Positions 12,118 to 22,889 of a DNA stretch of 64,000 nucleotides are shown here, in pieces. The stretch comes from Macrotrachela quadricornifera (taxonomy: Eukaryota > Rotifera > Eurotatoria > Philodinida > Philodinidae): positions 144,447 to 208,446 of the forward strand of contig JAJEKB010020989.1 in NCBI GenBank assembly GCA_022393335.1. The letters run 5' to 3'. The position numbers and the translations under genes are program-made. Within the stretch, counting starts at the first letter, position 1; each line of letters starts with the position of its first letter. The notes under the pieces are model-generated. The model saw only the letters and a list, made by a program, of their open reading frames with translations. It searched no databases and had not been told where the DNA came from.

Positions 12118-12141
12118 ACCTATAGAGCATGATGATGATGA

Positions 12142-12425
12142 TCGCTATTATAAGGGAAAAATATAATGTTGTTCGGACCATATGGAGGAGCATCCCCACA
12201 AATCCTATAGTCACCCAGAACAACACTATGTTTTGTGTTTATAATAGTGGAGAAAAACTTTCCTGAATCATTTTATATCAAGACTTAAAATTCAAGTATC
12301 TCTTTCTAGGCAACCCAAAGACAGTTAATATTTTAAACTTGTTAGTTTGGCGATGAAAAGTTTTATCTGATCCGAATATATGCTATGTTTCTCACGGACA
12401 ATTCAAACATCTCTATGGTTAGCGT
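12142..12425 (+). repeat. Dispersed repeat copy with a small internal hairpin
   Basis: About 12142-12180 and 12212-12250 are inverted copies of each other (CTATTATAA...GTTGTTCGGACC type). From 12212 to 12425 the sequence matches the copy at 7440-7650 in the opposite strand and the partial copy at 3145-3262 in the same strand. Confidence 0.6.
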
Positions 12426-13596
12426 CTTCGACGACTTATGCAATAGTTCAGTCGCTGTAATGATCGAATGACTCTGTTATTCTCTACTATGGGAGATTCT
12501 CTCACAAGCTGACGAATGCATCGTCAAAACACTAGTTGTACGACCAGCAATTGAGTAGTGAAGAAATGGTATTCTGGCACTGGGAAAATTCTGTAAGGTT
12601 ACTGTTGTGACCTTATAATTTTGGAAAGCAACATAAAAATGCAAGTAATAGCTAGAATGAAATGAATAGAGTCTCAATTGTTTTTTCAAACAAAACAAAA
12701 GTATTTTTCGAAAATAACGATTTTTTTATCAATATAGACCGATTCCAAGATGGTAGACGAGTATTATAAATTGCTCATAAATAATAGAAAATATGTCTGC
12801 TGCTATAACAAAATCCGATTGAAAAACTTCGACACACTATATATGAACTGATATTTCTTGACTTCTTTTGAAGCTTTCAGTCTGTTTGTATAAAAGGTCG
12901 TTAGCTTTAAAAAATAGACTTGCCTCGATCGAAAAACATCGAATCAAAATAGAATCACCTGTGGCTTATTGGCTCTTAAATATAGTATATAGTGCTGAGA
13001 AGGTGCTTGGATAGCATTAGAATTATAGGAACCATTACTGCGCATTTTCTTCTCCTTTATTCAGACTGATGATATCAGATCAACTAGTTTTAAAGCGTTG
13101 TATATGCTTCTTATGTAGATGGCCTAATCCTTTTAGCGTAAGGTGCTATAGTTATAATGAGGTCACAGCTTTTATGAATTGTGCTATAAGATGTTGAAAT
13201 GGTGCCATGGTCATGTATAATATTAGCCAGATGATAACAAAACAAAACGAACAAAAGGCACACACAGGCAAAACAGCAGCACTATGTCTATCCTTTCGAC
13301 CCGGAGAGGTAGAGACAAAAGGAAGAAGAAGACAAACAAAATGTGTAAGAGATACGATGGAGGATGAAAGATGTATGGGAAGAAGAACGAAATTTGAGAG
13401 GGGAGTGTGAGTGAAAGCAAACAAATATGAGAGAAAGAGAATGTATCATGGCCAATGGACAAACTAGTTTTTCATCGTTTTCTGTGGAAATTCTGTCTGT
13501 TTTTTTCATAGTTCGTAGGTTCTGTGCATTATATTGCTCGATGAAAACTGGCAATGTATGTATTTTGTCAAAATGTGCGGTGCTGATTCTTTAGTC
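12426..13596. other. Intergenic, low-complexity purine-rich tract
   Basis: No gene seen. About 13290-13440 is a strongly purine-biased stretch (GAAGAAGAAGACAAAC, GAGAGGGGAGTGTGAG), which produces overlapping open frames on the opposite strand with no protein-like features. Confidence 0.45.
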
Positions 13597-14162
13597 GGAT
13601 TCTTTAAAAATGCTAATCGTCATTATTTGAAAAACTCTTCAGTGTGGATAACTATCGAGTTTAGATTTTCGCCATTTGATAGAAAGACGCGGAGACATCT
13701 ATTGATATGAGATTCATTAGCACCAAATAAGTTTTTTATGGAAGATATCCAGTTGAAACATTTTTTTTTACGTATTTTCATTAGCTTTCACAGAAACTTA
13801 GGCCTAAATTTACACAAAAATGTACCTTGGAGGGGTAATCTATCTATAATAGAATTTTCAGCTTTATCTGTCATTATCTCGAATATAATAGTTCATTAAA
13901 ATTCTAAGATTCTTGGGCAAAAGTAGTATCCTCAAGCAACATTTTCGTATAATGCAAGCCTAAGTCTATGAAACTTAATGAAAAGACGTTAAAAAATTAT
14001 ATCAATTAAATTTCTGATAAAAAATGTTTTTGGCCCTGATGATTCTCATATAGATAGTTACTTCCTGCGCCGCTATGCCGAATGGCGAAAACTTGAACTC
14101 GATAACTATTCGTATTGAAGAGTTATTCAAAGAATGACGATTGGCACCTTAAAAGAAGTTGT
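13597..14162. repeat. Long palindrome, about 565 bp
   Basis: Left arm 13597-13870 and right arm 13885-14162 are alignable reverse complements throughout: the outer blocks are ATCGTCATT...GAAAAACTCTTC and TTTTCGCCATT, the inner blocks GTATTTTCATTAGCTTTCA and TAATGACAG. Divergence is perhaps 20-30 percent with small insertions. No coding potential; a non-coding fold-back element is likely. Confidence 0.7.
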
Positions 14163-14859
14163 TAGTGTAATCTCTGTAGGATTAAAATATAAAACACGAT
14201 ATACTTGTTGTTACTGGTCTTCTAAAAATTTTTGTCTTTTTTGTTTATACTAAGGTATACTTTGGTATTACTCCTTACATGACAATATATAACTTCAATA
14301 AAGGAACACTCAATAGATATTTTTAATAGACTTCAGTCAAACTTGACTTCATTTAGCACGATGAAGCGTCAGTCGCAAAATCTGATGATCTCCGAGCTGT
14401 GTTTCTCACGCACCGTGATGGCGTCGAGAGCCCTTCTGTCATAGTTTATGATGGGTGGTTAACTAATTACAATGTCTGTGATAGTGAGCCTTAGAACATA
14501 TGTCACTAATGTCCCGCTATGCTCTTTAATGCCAAGTCGGTCGCGATCTGTAACATTGCCATAATAATAACTGTCAATCACGGTCTGTAAAAGGGTCTGG
14601 GGTGACTGTAAAATTTTACTCTTATATACTTCAACACTCCTTTTAGATCGTGTCTCATACCATTCGACTATAGTTTCCCTAATGATGATTTTTCTGTATA
14701 TCTTCTTGTGAAGTTTTGATTGTTTTCTTCTTTTAATAGATGATGCTGCCCTATATTTCGGTGTGAGAGTCATACTTTGATTTTATTACTGTACACGAAA
14801 TATTTCTGTTCATTTCGTGATATAATTTATACCTATTTAATGCGGGCTGCACAGCTACA
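14163..14859. other. Intergenic; one unconvincing minus-strand frame
   Basis: An open frame of 104 codons (14459-14773, minus) is basic at its N-terminus but shows no recognisable domain, and no flanking exon could be found. I do not call it a gene. Confidence 0.35.
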
Positions 14860-15420
14860 AATCTATATATTTATAAAGACGAATGCTTGTATGTCTGTTT
14901 GTTCGCTATGCGTTTCAACACGGCGCGAGCAAATGCAATGAAATTTAGCGCAAAATACTCTTTCGACTAAAGAAAGATCATAGGGTAGTTTTCAATCCAG
15001 ATTTCTCACATTAGAGGGCTGTTTACCTCCTTCTCTTGTTGAATTTATTACAGCAAATACCTTTTTCAGGCAATTTATGCGTATTATTGTTTTTCTCAAT
15101 AACTCAAGAACGAAAGTGTATAAAATATGCGCTTTTTGCCATTGGTCGCGCGTCATTTCAGGACAAGTGATAAAAAAACGAATAGAATGTACAAGATGAA
15201 GAACAACCTTAAGATTGAAAATATCCATCAAATAAAAAAAGTAAAAAATGAGATAAAATTCCATTATTCATAGCTCATAATCTATATATTTAGATAAGTT
15301 GTGTCTATATGTTTTTTATATATTTGGACACCGCACGAGCTAGCGATGCCAAACTTTTCATGGTATATTCTTAAGTTCTGAGGAAGATCGAGAGACGTAT
15401 GGAGCATTTGCTGACATTGT
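14860..15420. repeat. Two diverged copies of the GTTTGTCTGTTCGCTATG repeat
   Basis: Copies start near 14860 and 15275, each with ATCTATATAT, then a CTATGCG/TTGGACACCGC-type block; the second also has GATGCCAAACTTTTCATGG and GAGGAAGATCGAGAG. Two better copies lie at 22890-23240. The arrangement (AT-rich start, then TGTCTGT) recalls some Helitron 5' ends, but no helicase or 3' hairpin was found, so this stays unassigned. Confidence 0.5.
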
Positions 15421-16059
15421 TAGAATATTCAGCTCTTAGTGTCACTTTTCTTGCACTGAGTGTTAGTATGAAGTATGACAATACGCATGAGTTAAGAGAA
15501 AGACAGTCACACCCTCACACTATTTGCTGAATTATCGGATTTAAAAATGAATGTAAGTGTATGCACTACGGAATATGTAGTAGTAATAGAGGAAAAGGTC
15601 TTAAGCAAGCATTCTATACATCTTTTGTCGTTTTCTGACATGATAAACTTTTAGTATGGAGATTTTCTAAGCAACGCCGGGTGCTACCACTAGTATGCAC
15701 TGTTCACTGTACACTATGACTATACTAGACTTATGAACTACGCTTTTGACACATGTGTGTTTACATACTCACTCTCAGTTTGGGTAGCCGAACAGCATAA
15801 GATGATTTGAGTATCATAGTGCTCAGTCTAGTTCTGCTTCTCTATGTAGTTATGTGCCAAAAGACGTTGCCCAATGATTTTCCAACTTTTTCAATGATTT
15901 TATATCGATGATTTCCGTGCTCAAACTCTTCAACTAAAAGACACAATCAGACGAATTTGAATAATATAATTCAAAAATATTTAGTCCATATTTTACTTGA
16001 TTTTCTAAAAAATTGCATGCATATAATACATTCTCACCAGTATGTTCACTCCAATTTCC
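15421..16059. other. Intergenic, nothing recognised
   Basis: No gene or RNA recognised. The minus-strand open frame that runs out of the minisatellite continues here to 15934, but it has no recognisable domain. Confidence 0.4.
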
Positions 16060-16400
16060 ATGACGGAATTCTACTGGAATTGTACGCATTCCGGCTTCTA
16101 CAATGCTCTTGACACAACGGGCTTCTTGTTGTGTCTCAATTTGAACAATCCATGCTTCTAGGATTGTATACATTGCGGTATCTGCAATGTTTTTGACACA
16201 ACGGGTTTCTTGTTGTGTCTCAATTTGAACAATCCATGCTTCTAGGATTATATACATTGCGGTATCTGCAATGNNNNNNNNNNGAACAATCCATGCTTCT
16301 AGGATTATATACATTGCGGTATCTGCAATGCTTTTGACACAACGGGTTTCTTGTTGTGTCTCATTTTGAATAATCCATGATTATAGAACCGTCTTAGTCG
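16060..16400. repeat. 84-bp minisatellite with assembly gap
   Basis: The unit beginning GACACAACGGG recurs at 16111, 16195 and 16336; the first two are exactly 84 bp apart. Ten Ns (16274-16283) replace part of the third unit, so true copy number is unknown and probably higher. Because 84 is a multiple of 3, the minus strand is open through the units and would encode a 28-residue repeat (ILEAWIVQIETQQE core); the last copy is in a different frame from the rest. It may be fortuitous or a repeat-containing exon. Confidence 0.85.
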
Positions 16401-17512
16401 ATCGTATACTTCATACTGGCTGTATTTACTCTCTTTCGCAACGAATATATACACAAAATAAATGCAACGATTTGGTTGAATGCACATAATTATACTTATG
16501 ACGGTAGGAATATAAGTGAATGAGAAAAAAAACGTAAAAGAAAAGAGAATAAGCAAGAATATTGTCGAAGCGAATAAATTAGACAGCGTGGCAGTTGGTG
16601 AAAAAAAATGCATAATTGCGAAAAAGGATTGATGTATAAGAGAAAATGAAAGCAATCTCGCTGGGCTTCGTTGTCTTTTGATTCGATTATGATATAAAAT
16701 AAAAGGAGTAGAACAAATTAAGATTTAATAATATAATGAGCAATTTTTGGATTATATTTTCTGACAGAGACTCTCACCGATGTTCTAGTTGCTTGTTATA
16801 CATAATAATTCCTATTTCTCATTATGAGATATTGCATTGATTATTTGGTTTTTGCAAAAAAATAATGCTCTTTCATAAAGCGAATGATATGGCTTTTTAG
16901 CATATACGTAATAGTAAAAAAAAAATATGAATGTATGGAAAATCAATAACGCGTTTTCACTGAAACAGATATTGCCATGCTAATGGAAAAGGGCTTCTAA
17001 TAAAGAAAAAAATAATAAAAAAGGATGTTCGAGAAGTCTTGAGCTATTGGAAGAAAATTTCTCGTTCTCTCTTTTCATAAACCAAAAATGCTTAAACTTT
17101 GGTATATAATTCCCTGTAATATGCCGAATATTTTTCTAGACTTTCAACTCTCTATCCTCACAAATAAAGGAGATGGATTGGTGAATGGTGAGACGAACAA
17201 CGATTAGTACGAGAAAGCTTAACACTGGAAAGTTAAGCACAAATAAAAAAATAGTGTCACATTTGAAAGTTGAATTCATCTAAGAGTTCAATTATTCAAG
17301 TATTCAATATCTTAATAGCTACAGCTTATACAAATTCGATTCAACGATTTGAACAGTAGTTAAACGAGAAGTACCTTATAAACAACAGATAAAAACAAAT
17401 GTATATTCACTCATTTATTCACTGCCCTAAATTTCATTGCAGCCAAAACTACGACAATTAGGAAAGCATCAGCGCCAGTTAACTGGGTACCAGGGGTACT
17501 GCGATCCAGCCC
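16401..17512. other. Intergenic, nothing recognised
   Basis: AT-rich, no recognisable coding sequence; a minus-strand frame at 16305-16655 is hydrophobic low-complexity sequence only. Confidence 0.45.
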
Positions 17513-18090
17513 GACTGATTATATATATATATATTTAGCTGATCTATGATTTATTAAATTATGGATCGTTTTCGTTTTGTTAATAAGTAACAACTATCTA
17601 ATTGTGGCACTCTTAAGATAGCGAACAAAGAAGGGAACCCGTTTTTTGGGCCATCATTTTCTCCACTATTGTAAGAGTGAAACAGAAGGTTCTTCGAGGC
17701 GAATTATAGGGGATCTTCGAAAACCTCTAATCCTCACCGACGACACTGTCTTCCACCTTTACAATAGTAGAAAAACTCATGGTCCAAAAACCCAGTTTAC
17801 CCTTTCTCCCTCCTCTAATATTTGCTCTTTCTCGTTTTCTTGAGTGTGAGGGAGGAACAGTAGGTTGTTTAGGACGAATTGTAGAGAATCTTCAAAAATC
17901 TCTAAGCGCTACGAACATCACTGTCTTTTATCCTCACAATGATGGAAGAAATGGTGGCCCAAAAACCCGGTTTCATTCTATCTTCGTTATCTTACGACTA
18001 CAAAGATTAGACAGTCGTCATGTATTGACACAAAAAAAACGATTTATGAGTTAATCAATCATAGATCAGTTAAATATAAATATTTATATC
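17513..18090. mobile_element. Inverted-repeat element with tandem internal units
   Basis: The outer block TTAGCTGATCTATGATTTA (about 17534-17552) is matched by the inverse AATCATAGATCAGTTAA near 18057. Inside, two direct units about 170 bp apart each end in CACTGTCTT...GG(T/C)CCAAAAACCC (about 17730-17795 and 17905-17970), and the left edge carries an inverted copy of the same GGGTTTTTTGGGCC block (about 17640). Open frames across it (17646-17843, 17779-18054) are products of the repeats, not genes. Confidence 0.65.
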
Positions 18091-18377
18091 CACTGCCAGT
18101 TCTGAACTAGCACTGCTGCATTTCTAATGACAATGCCCTGTGGCCACGATTTCGTCAAACCTCCAGCTGTCATGATGCTCTCTGGTCACAATTTGCTGAA
18201 TACTTGGAAATTTGAATACCTAAATACTCGAAAACTTGAATACTTGAATTCAAGTTTCAAGTAAACTCCCACGATTTAATTCCTTTACATGCACAAAAGG
18301 TCTTAAAAATTTAAAAATCCAATTATCAAGTTGTTTGACAACTTTCAGAATACTCATCATAGTTTCTTAGGAACTAA
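18091..18377. other. Intergenic; short runs of TTGAATAC/CAAGT repeats
   Basis: Around 18200-18270 a short cluster of TTGAATAC, ACTTGAA and CAAGTTTCAAG words gives local self-complementarity. No gene. Confidence 0.4.
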
Positions 18378-18998
18378 CAAGGGAATCGTCCCAAGTGATC
18401 AATCGTTTTTAAGTTCGACTTCGATGCACAAAGTAGTCCCGAATCATATATGAAAAAATCCCAAACGATAAGTGCTCATAGGCCTTTGTTTCAGAGTTAC
18501 AGTGATTTTACTAAAATTTTAGCTCGAAGTGCGATATACACCTACAAATCGAATGGTAGTATTTTGACCTAAAATTTTGTTGACATATAGTTGTACTTGT
18601 AACTAAAATATCCTGTAATTTTCAACTCGAAAAAATGTTTCCCTCACGAGGTATCGAATTTTCAGATAACATGCGATTCTTATATTTTTCATGGGATATG
18701 AGTGACTTTTATAAATTCGATATCTCGCGAAGGAAACATTTTTTCGAGCTGAAAATTTTAGGATACTCTAGCTACAAGTAGATCTATATGCAAGCAACAT
18801 TTCAGGTCAAAAATACTGTGATTCGATTTGTTGGTATTACCGTGCTTTGAGCGAAAATCTCAGTAAAATTACTGTAACTTTGAAAGGAAGACTATGAATA
18901 TTTATCATTTTGGAGTTTTTCATATCTGATTGGGGTCTACTTTATGCATAGAACTCAAACTCAAAAGCGATTAACCACTTGAGACAGTTCTCGCGTAA
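18378..18998. repeat. Long palindrome, about 620 bp
   Basis: Arms about 18378-18670 and 18695-18998 are reverse complements along their whole length: outer block CCCAAGTGATCAATCG versus CGATTAACCACTTGAG, then CAAAGTAGTCCCGAATCAT, AGTTACAGTGATTTTACT, TCGAATGGTAGTATTTTGACC, and finally CTCGAAAAAATGTTTCCCTC near the centre. No coding potential. The inner motifs recur in the palindrome at 6850-7020 and more weakly at 27050-27360 and 48409-48892. Confidence 0.8.
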
Positions 18999-19577
18999 GA
19001 AATGATTACTAATTCTTTGTCGATTGTACATTATCAGATAGACAAAGTAGTACATATTTATATTACGTTTTACATTTACATACTCATCTACTCAACATTT
19101 TATGGATGTTGCTATGGATACAAAAAGTCACATTTAATATCATATGTTGTTTTTGAGCAGTCCGAGTTTTGAAGGAAGTTACAACGGACTTCTTTTTGAC
19201 ATACATCAATATAGTTCTGCTAGATGATTTCATCATGATAGCTGATGACAGTTCAAATACGAAGCAAGACATATTCTAATTTTTACCTTAGAAATATAAC
19301 ATAAATCAGTGACTACACAATAAAGATTTTTCAGTTCTTGAGAGATAGGTAATTCAAATTTAGTAAACGTTATAACAATTGATATAATATCATCTCACGC
19401 TGGTATATGCTTTTAAATGGGATAAATTATCGCGTAATTCGTATTATTCACAGGTTAGCTTTCTCAAAAGTCTCATCCTTCAATCAACGATTTGCTCATA
19501 TTCTTGTCAAGTCTATAAAACACATAATCATTTAGATTCTGAGTTGTACATAATATTAATAACGCGAAGAAATCAAA
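18999..19577. other. Intergenic, nothing recognised
   Basis: AT-rich stretch without recognisable genes or repeats. Confidence 0.45.
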
Positions 19578-20899
19578 TAATGGGTGGTGTAAAAGTTCTG
19601 CATTAATTTTGTTTTTGCTCCTGCTCTGCAAAAGAAGTATCGTTAATCTTTCATTTTTCTTATTAGAAAGAGCAATATCTGAACTACAAAAAACTGTTTA
19701 ATGACAAGTTGAAAAAATTCCTTGACGCCACATTTTCCCAAGTTTTGCATGAACATCCAACATCATCTTCTTCAACTTATTTTTATCTAATTCTTTAATC
19801 TTTTTTCGTATTCGACGACCCAGTTGATTTAAGCTTTTTGCTCCATAATTACGTTCGTATTCCATTTGTTTGGTTATTCCCCACAGATCTTCGATTGGCC
19901 ACACTTGAGGCACATTGTGAGGATTTTTGTTTTTTGAGACAATTGGTACACTTTCGGCTTCTAATGTATGAAGCACTTGTGGAGTGTAATGAGCCTTTGC
20001 CAAATCTGACCAGAATATAAAACATGTTCCCAAATGATTTTTCTTGATAAATGGGATCAATCGACGTTTAATACATTGTTTCAAATATACGTCACCATTT
20101 ACAGCATTCTTGCTAACATTGATGTATGGTGCCGAATAACCTTTTGCAGAAATTGCCAACCATACAAGGAGCTTCGGCTCAAATTTTTGATACTTTTTCT
20201 ATTTAACATTTCATGGTGTAGTGGAAGGATCATTTGTGTAGTAGATTGCTTTTCCTGGAATATCAACACCACTTAAACCGAAATATTTCTCGTTATCCAT
20301 GATAATGAAACAATCCTTCGGAATTTGACGATATAAGACACCACAATTCTTTTTGGCACGTTCTTCTTGGTCTTTGATATATTTTGGAGCTTTAATACGT
20401 TTTCTTACTCGTATACTTGTTCGTTGTTTTAAATTTCGGCAGATTGTTATTTGATTGACATTGTAATTAACAGCTAAACTTCGTTGACTAACTCCACTTT
20501 TATTGTTCAAACGGACCACCATTTCGCGCCATTTGTTTATTACTTAGTTTACGTGGACGACCAGATGTTGGTAAATCTTTTGTTGTTTTAAATTGTTTGT
20601 ATCTTTGGATGATTCGATTTATAGTTGAATAATTATAACCTTTTCTTTTAAAAAAATCACACGTGGTTTTTAAGCTGCCACCAGCAGCGTCTTCATAGAA
20701 AGTTGAAACACGTAACCTTAATACTTCTCTTTCTTCCTTTTTCATCTGAAGAAAAAAACACAAAGAGACAGTTAAAAATATATGTACGTGTACTTTAGAC
20801 CATACTCTTTTTATCAAAAAAAAATAAAGCTGTAACAATGATTCTTATAAGAGCAGTTGCAAAAACAAAATTAATGGAGAATTTTTGTATCACCCGTTA
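19578..20899 (-). mobile_element. Tc1-like transposon with about 60-bp terminal inverted repeats and TA target site
   Basis: The left end TAATGGGTGGTGTAAAAG and the reverse-complemented right end TAACGGGTGATACAAAAA stay alignable for about 60 bp, sharing the core CATTAATTTTGTTTTTGC. Both termini start with TA, the target-site duplication expected of Tc1/mariner elements. A broken transposase fills the interior on the minus strand. Total 1322 bp including both TA copies, typical for Tc1-like elements. Confidence 0.85.
19698..20745 (-). pseudogene. Tc1/mariner-superfamily transposase, frameshift and two stops
   Basis: N-terminal paired helix-turn-helix with the GRPR hook (PTSGRPRKLS), then SQRSLAVNYNVNQIT. 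A one-base frameshift near 20520 moves reading to a second frame, which carries the first catalytic Asp (IIMDNEKYF). Two in-frame stops lie between 20200 and 20214, after which the frame continues with WLAISAKGYS, the second Asp (FWSDLAKAHY) and PIEDLWG. The spacing from the second Asp to the Glu of PIED is 37 residues by direct count, not the 34 of classical Tc1. The ATG at 20743-20745 is preceded by CAG, a possible splice acceptor. Inactive. Confidence 0.85.
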
Positions 20900-21587
20900 G
20901 AAGGATATTATTGTATGTATAATTTCAAATGGCATAGAGGACGGGGGCGTATTAGAACACAAATCGGCTCATCTTTAAATTCATCAAAGATATATATGAA
21001 ACGATGCAGAATGAGACGACGAATCTTTCTATCTTATTTTCAGTTCATTTGGATGGTCAATCAGTCGTCTCCATTGGACCGTTCCAAACTCGATTTTGAC
21101 TTAATTCCCACTGCAGAGCGATGTCGAATTAAGACAAAAAGGTAACATAAAAATGTGCTCGTAAGCTTGAAAATAGTGTCATTTGAAAGAGAATGAAATT
21201 CTGCACAAATCTCTGTATACACCATCCTTAGAAAATAAATGTAAGTTAAACCTATGAAGCAAAAATAGTACTTTTACCAGTATTTGGTGCCCCGATACGA
21301 ATATTAACACTACAAAGACTAACAAAAATCTCTTTAGAATGAAGTTTGAACTAAATGGTTCGGTGCAATTTTTTACGCGCTACAAAATGGTGTAGTTGAC
21401 ATGTCTTGATTTTTTTGGCCAAAACTTTCATGAGCGAGAAACTGTATATAACTAGTGTGTAATACTTCATTAACTTGTAATATTTGAATTTATTAAGGTT
21501 TTCAGGCAACGTCAACGAAGAATATATTTATGAATAAGGTAAAATGAACAATGGGCACAACCATAAATGAAACAAATTCAAAGTGTC
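20900..21587. other. Intergenic, nothing recognised
   Basis: A plus-strand frame (20885-21145) starts inside the transposon terminal repeat and has no domain. No other signal seen. Confidence 0.4.
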
Positions 21588-22145
21588 TTAGTTTTCGTCG
21601 CTTTCGCTTTGGTCATTGTCAGTACCACCATCATCACTTCGCTCAATGTCCGAGTTTTCAATGCAGTCTTCAATAGAACGAAGAAATTTGCTTGTGGAAA
21701 GTTGATGATCATCAGGATTGGTTTCGCCACGACAGACACCAAGATGCCAAATAAGTGCACTTACATGTGCACAGCAACCAATATTACGCGCTCCTGCCGA
21801 GCAAATACAAAACCATCCTTTAGTCGGTTCATCTTCATCTTCTTTATCGAATTGCACAGTAGCCACATACTTTTTTCGACTGGAATGCCTGGATGCAAAA
21901 CGTACTCGAACAAGATCATTATATTTCGAGGAAAGTTCAGCGATCAACTCGTACTGATCGCCATCCAGAGCAGACGACTTCATATATTCAAGAATATAGC
22001 TTTTCACTTGTTTGATTTGGTACACACTAAAATAAAACGTGTCGCATTCTGCAACACAATGTACGACACATTCAAGTGCGACACGAGGTGCTCGTTGCGA
22101 CATATTTTCTTCATTGAAAGTACGACACATTCTTGCACGACACAT
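21588..22145 (-). pseudogene. SWIM zinc-finger protein fragment, probably a transposase C-terminus
   Basis: The middle of the frame carries a SWIM-type zinc finger: WFCICSAGARNIGCCAH fits CxC...CxH, preceded by an alpha/beta stretch and followed by an acidic Ser/Asp-rich tail ending in a stop. In bdelloids, cnidarians and other animals this finger commonly sits at the C-terminus of DDE-type transposases; that assignment is inference. The first 35 or so codons come from repeated ACGACACATTC words (22010-22145) and are probably not real protein. The frame ends where the fold-back at 22146 begins, so the upstream part of the gene is missing or displaced. Confidence 0.55.
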
Positions 22146-22654
22146 GCACTCTAAAAAAAATAGGGCCTTTACCGAACCCCCAAAAATGGTTCGGCATATG
22201 TGAAAAAGATTGGAAATATGTTGAGAGTTTGAAAAAACGAATAAAAGAATCTACAAAACCTTTTAAAGATCGTCCCCTGGATACACGGGAAGATCCTTTT
22301 TGACTCGAAACCTTTTTAAGTTTCGTAGAGCAAAAAATGGATGTGTAGGCATATACGAAATCTTCAACGTTTCGTATTTAACCTTATGGTTCGCACTAGG
22401 TTTTGTATAAAACCATTATATTTAATATGAAACTTTGAAGGTTTTGTATATGCCTACAAATCCATTTTTTTGCTCTGCGAAACTTAAAAAGATTTCGAGA
22501 CCAAAAGGATCTCCCCATGTATCCAGGGGAAGATCCTTCAAAGGTTTTGTAGATTCTTTTATCCGTTTTTTCAAACTCTCAACATATTTCCAATCTTTTT
22601 CACATCTGCCAAACCTTTTTTTGGGGTTCGGTAAAGCTCCTATTTTTTTAGAGC
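22146..22654. mobile_element. 509-bp fold-back element, CACTCTAAAAAAA family
   Basis: Left end CACTCTAAAAAAAATAGG and reverse-complemented right end CGCTCTAAAAAAATAGG; the arms are alignable to the centre near 22400. The palindrome contains TTTACCGAACC outer blocks, two copies of an AAGGATCTTCCCC...GGGGAAGATCCTT-type dyad, TTAAGTTTCGTAGAGC, and TATACGAAATC...GTTTCGTAT near the centre. The same terminus and dyads define the elements at 3598-4514 and 5610-5806. Confidence 0.85.
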
Positions 22655-22889
22655 GTGAGAGGTAAATCTAGGTTTGTTATGCAACATCACGAGACTAATA
22701 GTTTCTTCGCAAAAATTCGGACTCAAACGACTGTTTTTAATAAAGGAAATTCTTCAAAAATATTAAATGTTTTTCGCTATGCAGAAATTTAACAACTGTT
22801 TGAGTGTAGTCAGCTGAAATGGTATGTAGACATTTTATAAAGAGCTTTGTTTTGAGATAGTCATTGAAAGTCTGCCCGTATCCAGCAAT
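22655..22889. other. Intergenic, nothing recognised
   Basis: Short AT-rich stretch between two repeats. Confidence 0.4.

Larger units (their letters stand above)
7767..12142 (+). mobile_element. RTE-like non-LTR retrotransposon (LINE), decayed and split
   Basis: Reading order along the plus strand is apurinic-type endonuclease (about 7900-8810), linker, reverse transcriptase (9277-10442) and a C-terminal segment (11713-12117), typical of RTE/BovB-like elements. The 3' end runs into a short ATG/GAT repeat (12127-12142), a common tail for this clade. Several stops and frame changes show it is dead. A hAT-like element at 10451-11704 interrupts the C-terminal coding region. The 5' boundary is approximate. 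Confidence 0.8.

Noticed and set aside
14459..14773. 104-codon minus-strand frame
   Set aside because: Basic composition but no domain, splice context or neighbour support.
14992..15264. 90-codon minus-strand frame between two repeat copies
   Set aside because: No recognisable domain; probably internal sequence of the repeat family.
17646..18054. Two overlapping plus-strand frames
   Set aside because: They coincide with tandem units of an inverted-repeat element.
21567..22154. 195-codon plus-strand frame
   Set aside because: It is the antisense shadow of the SWIM-finger frame on the minus strand.
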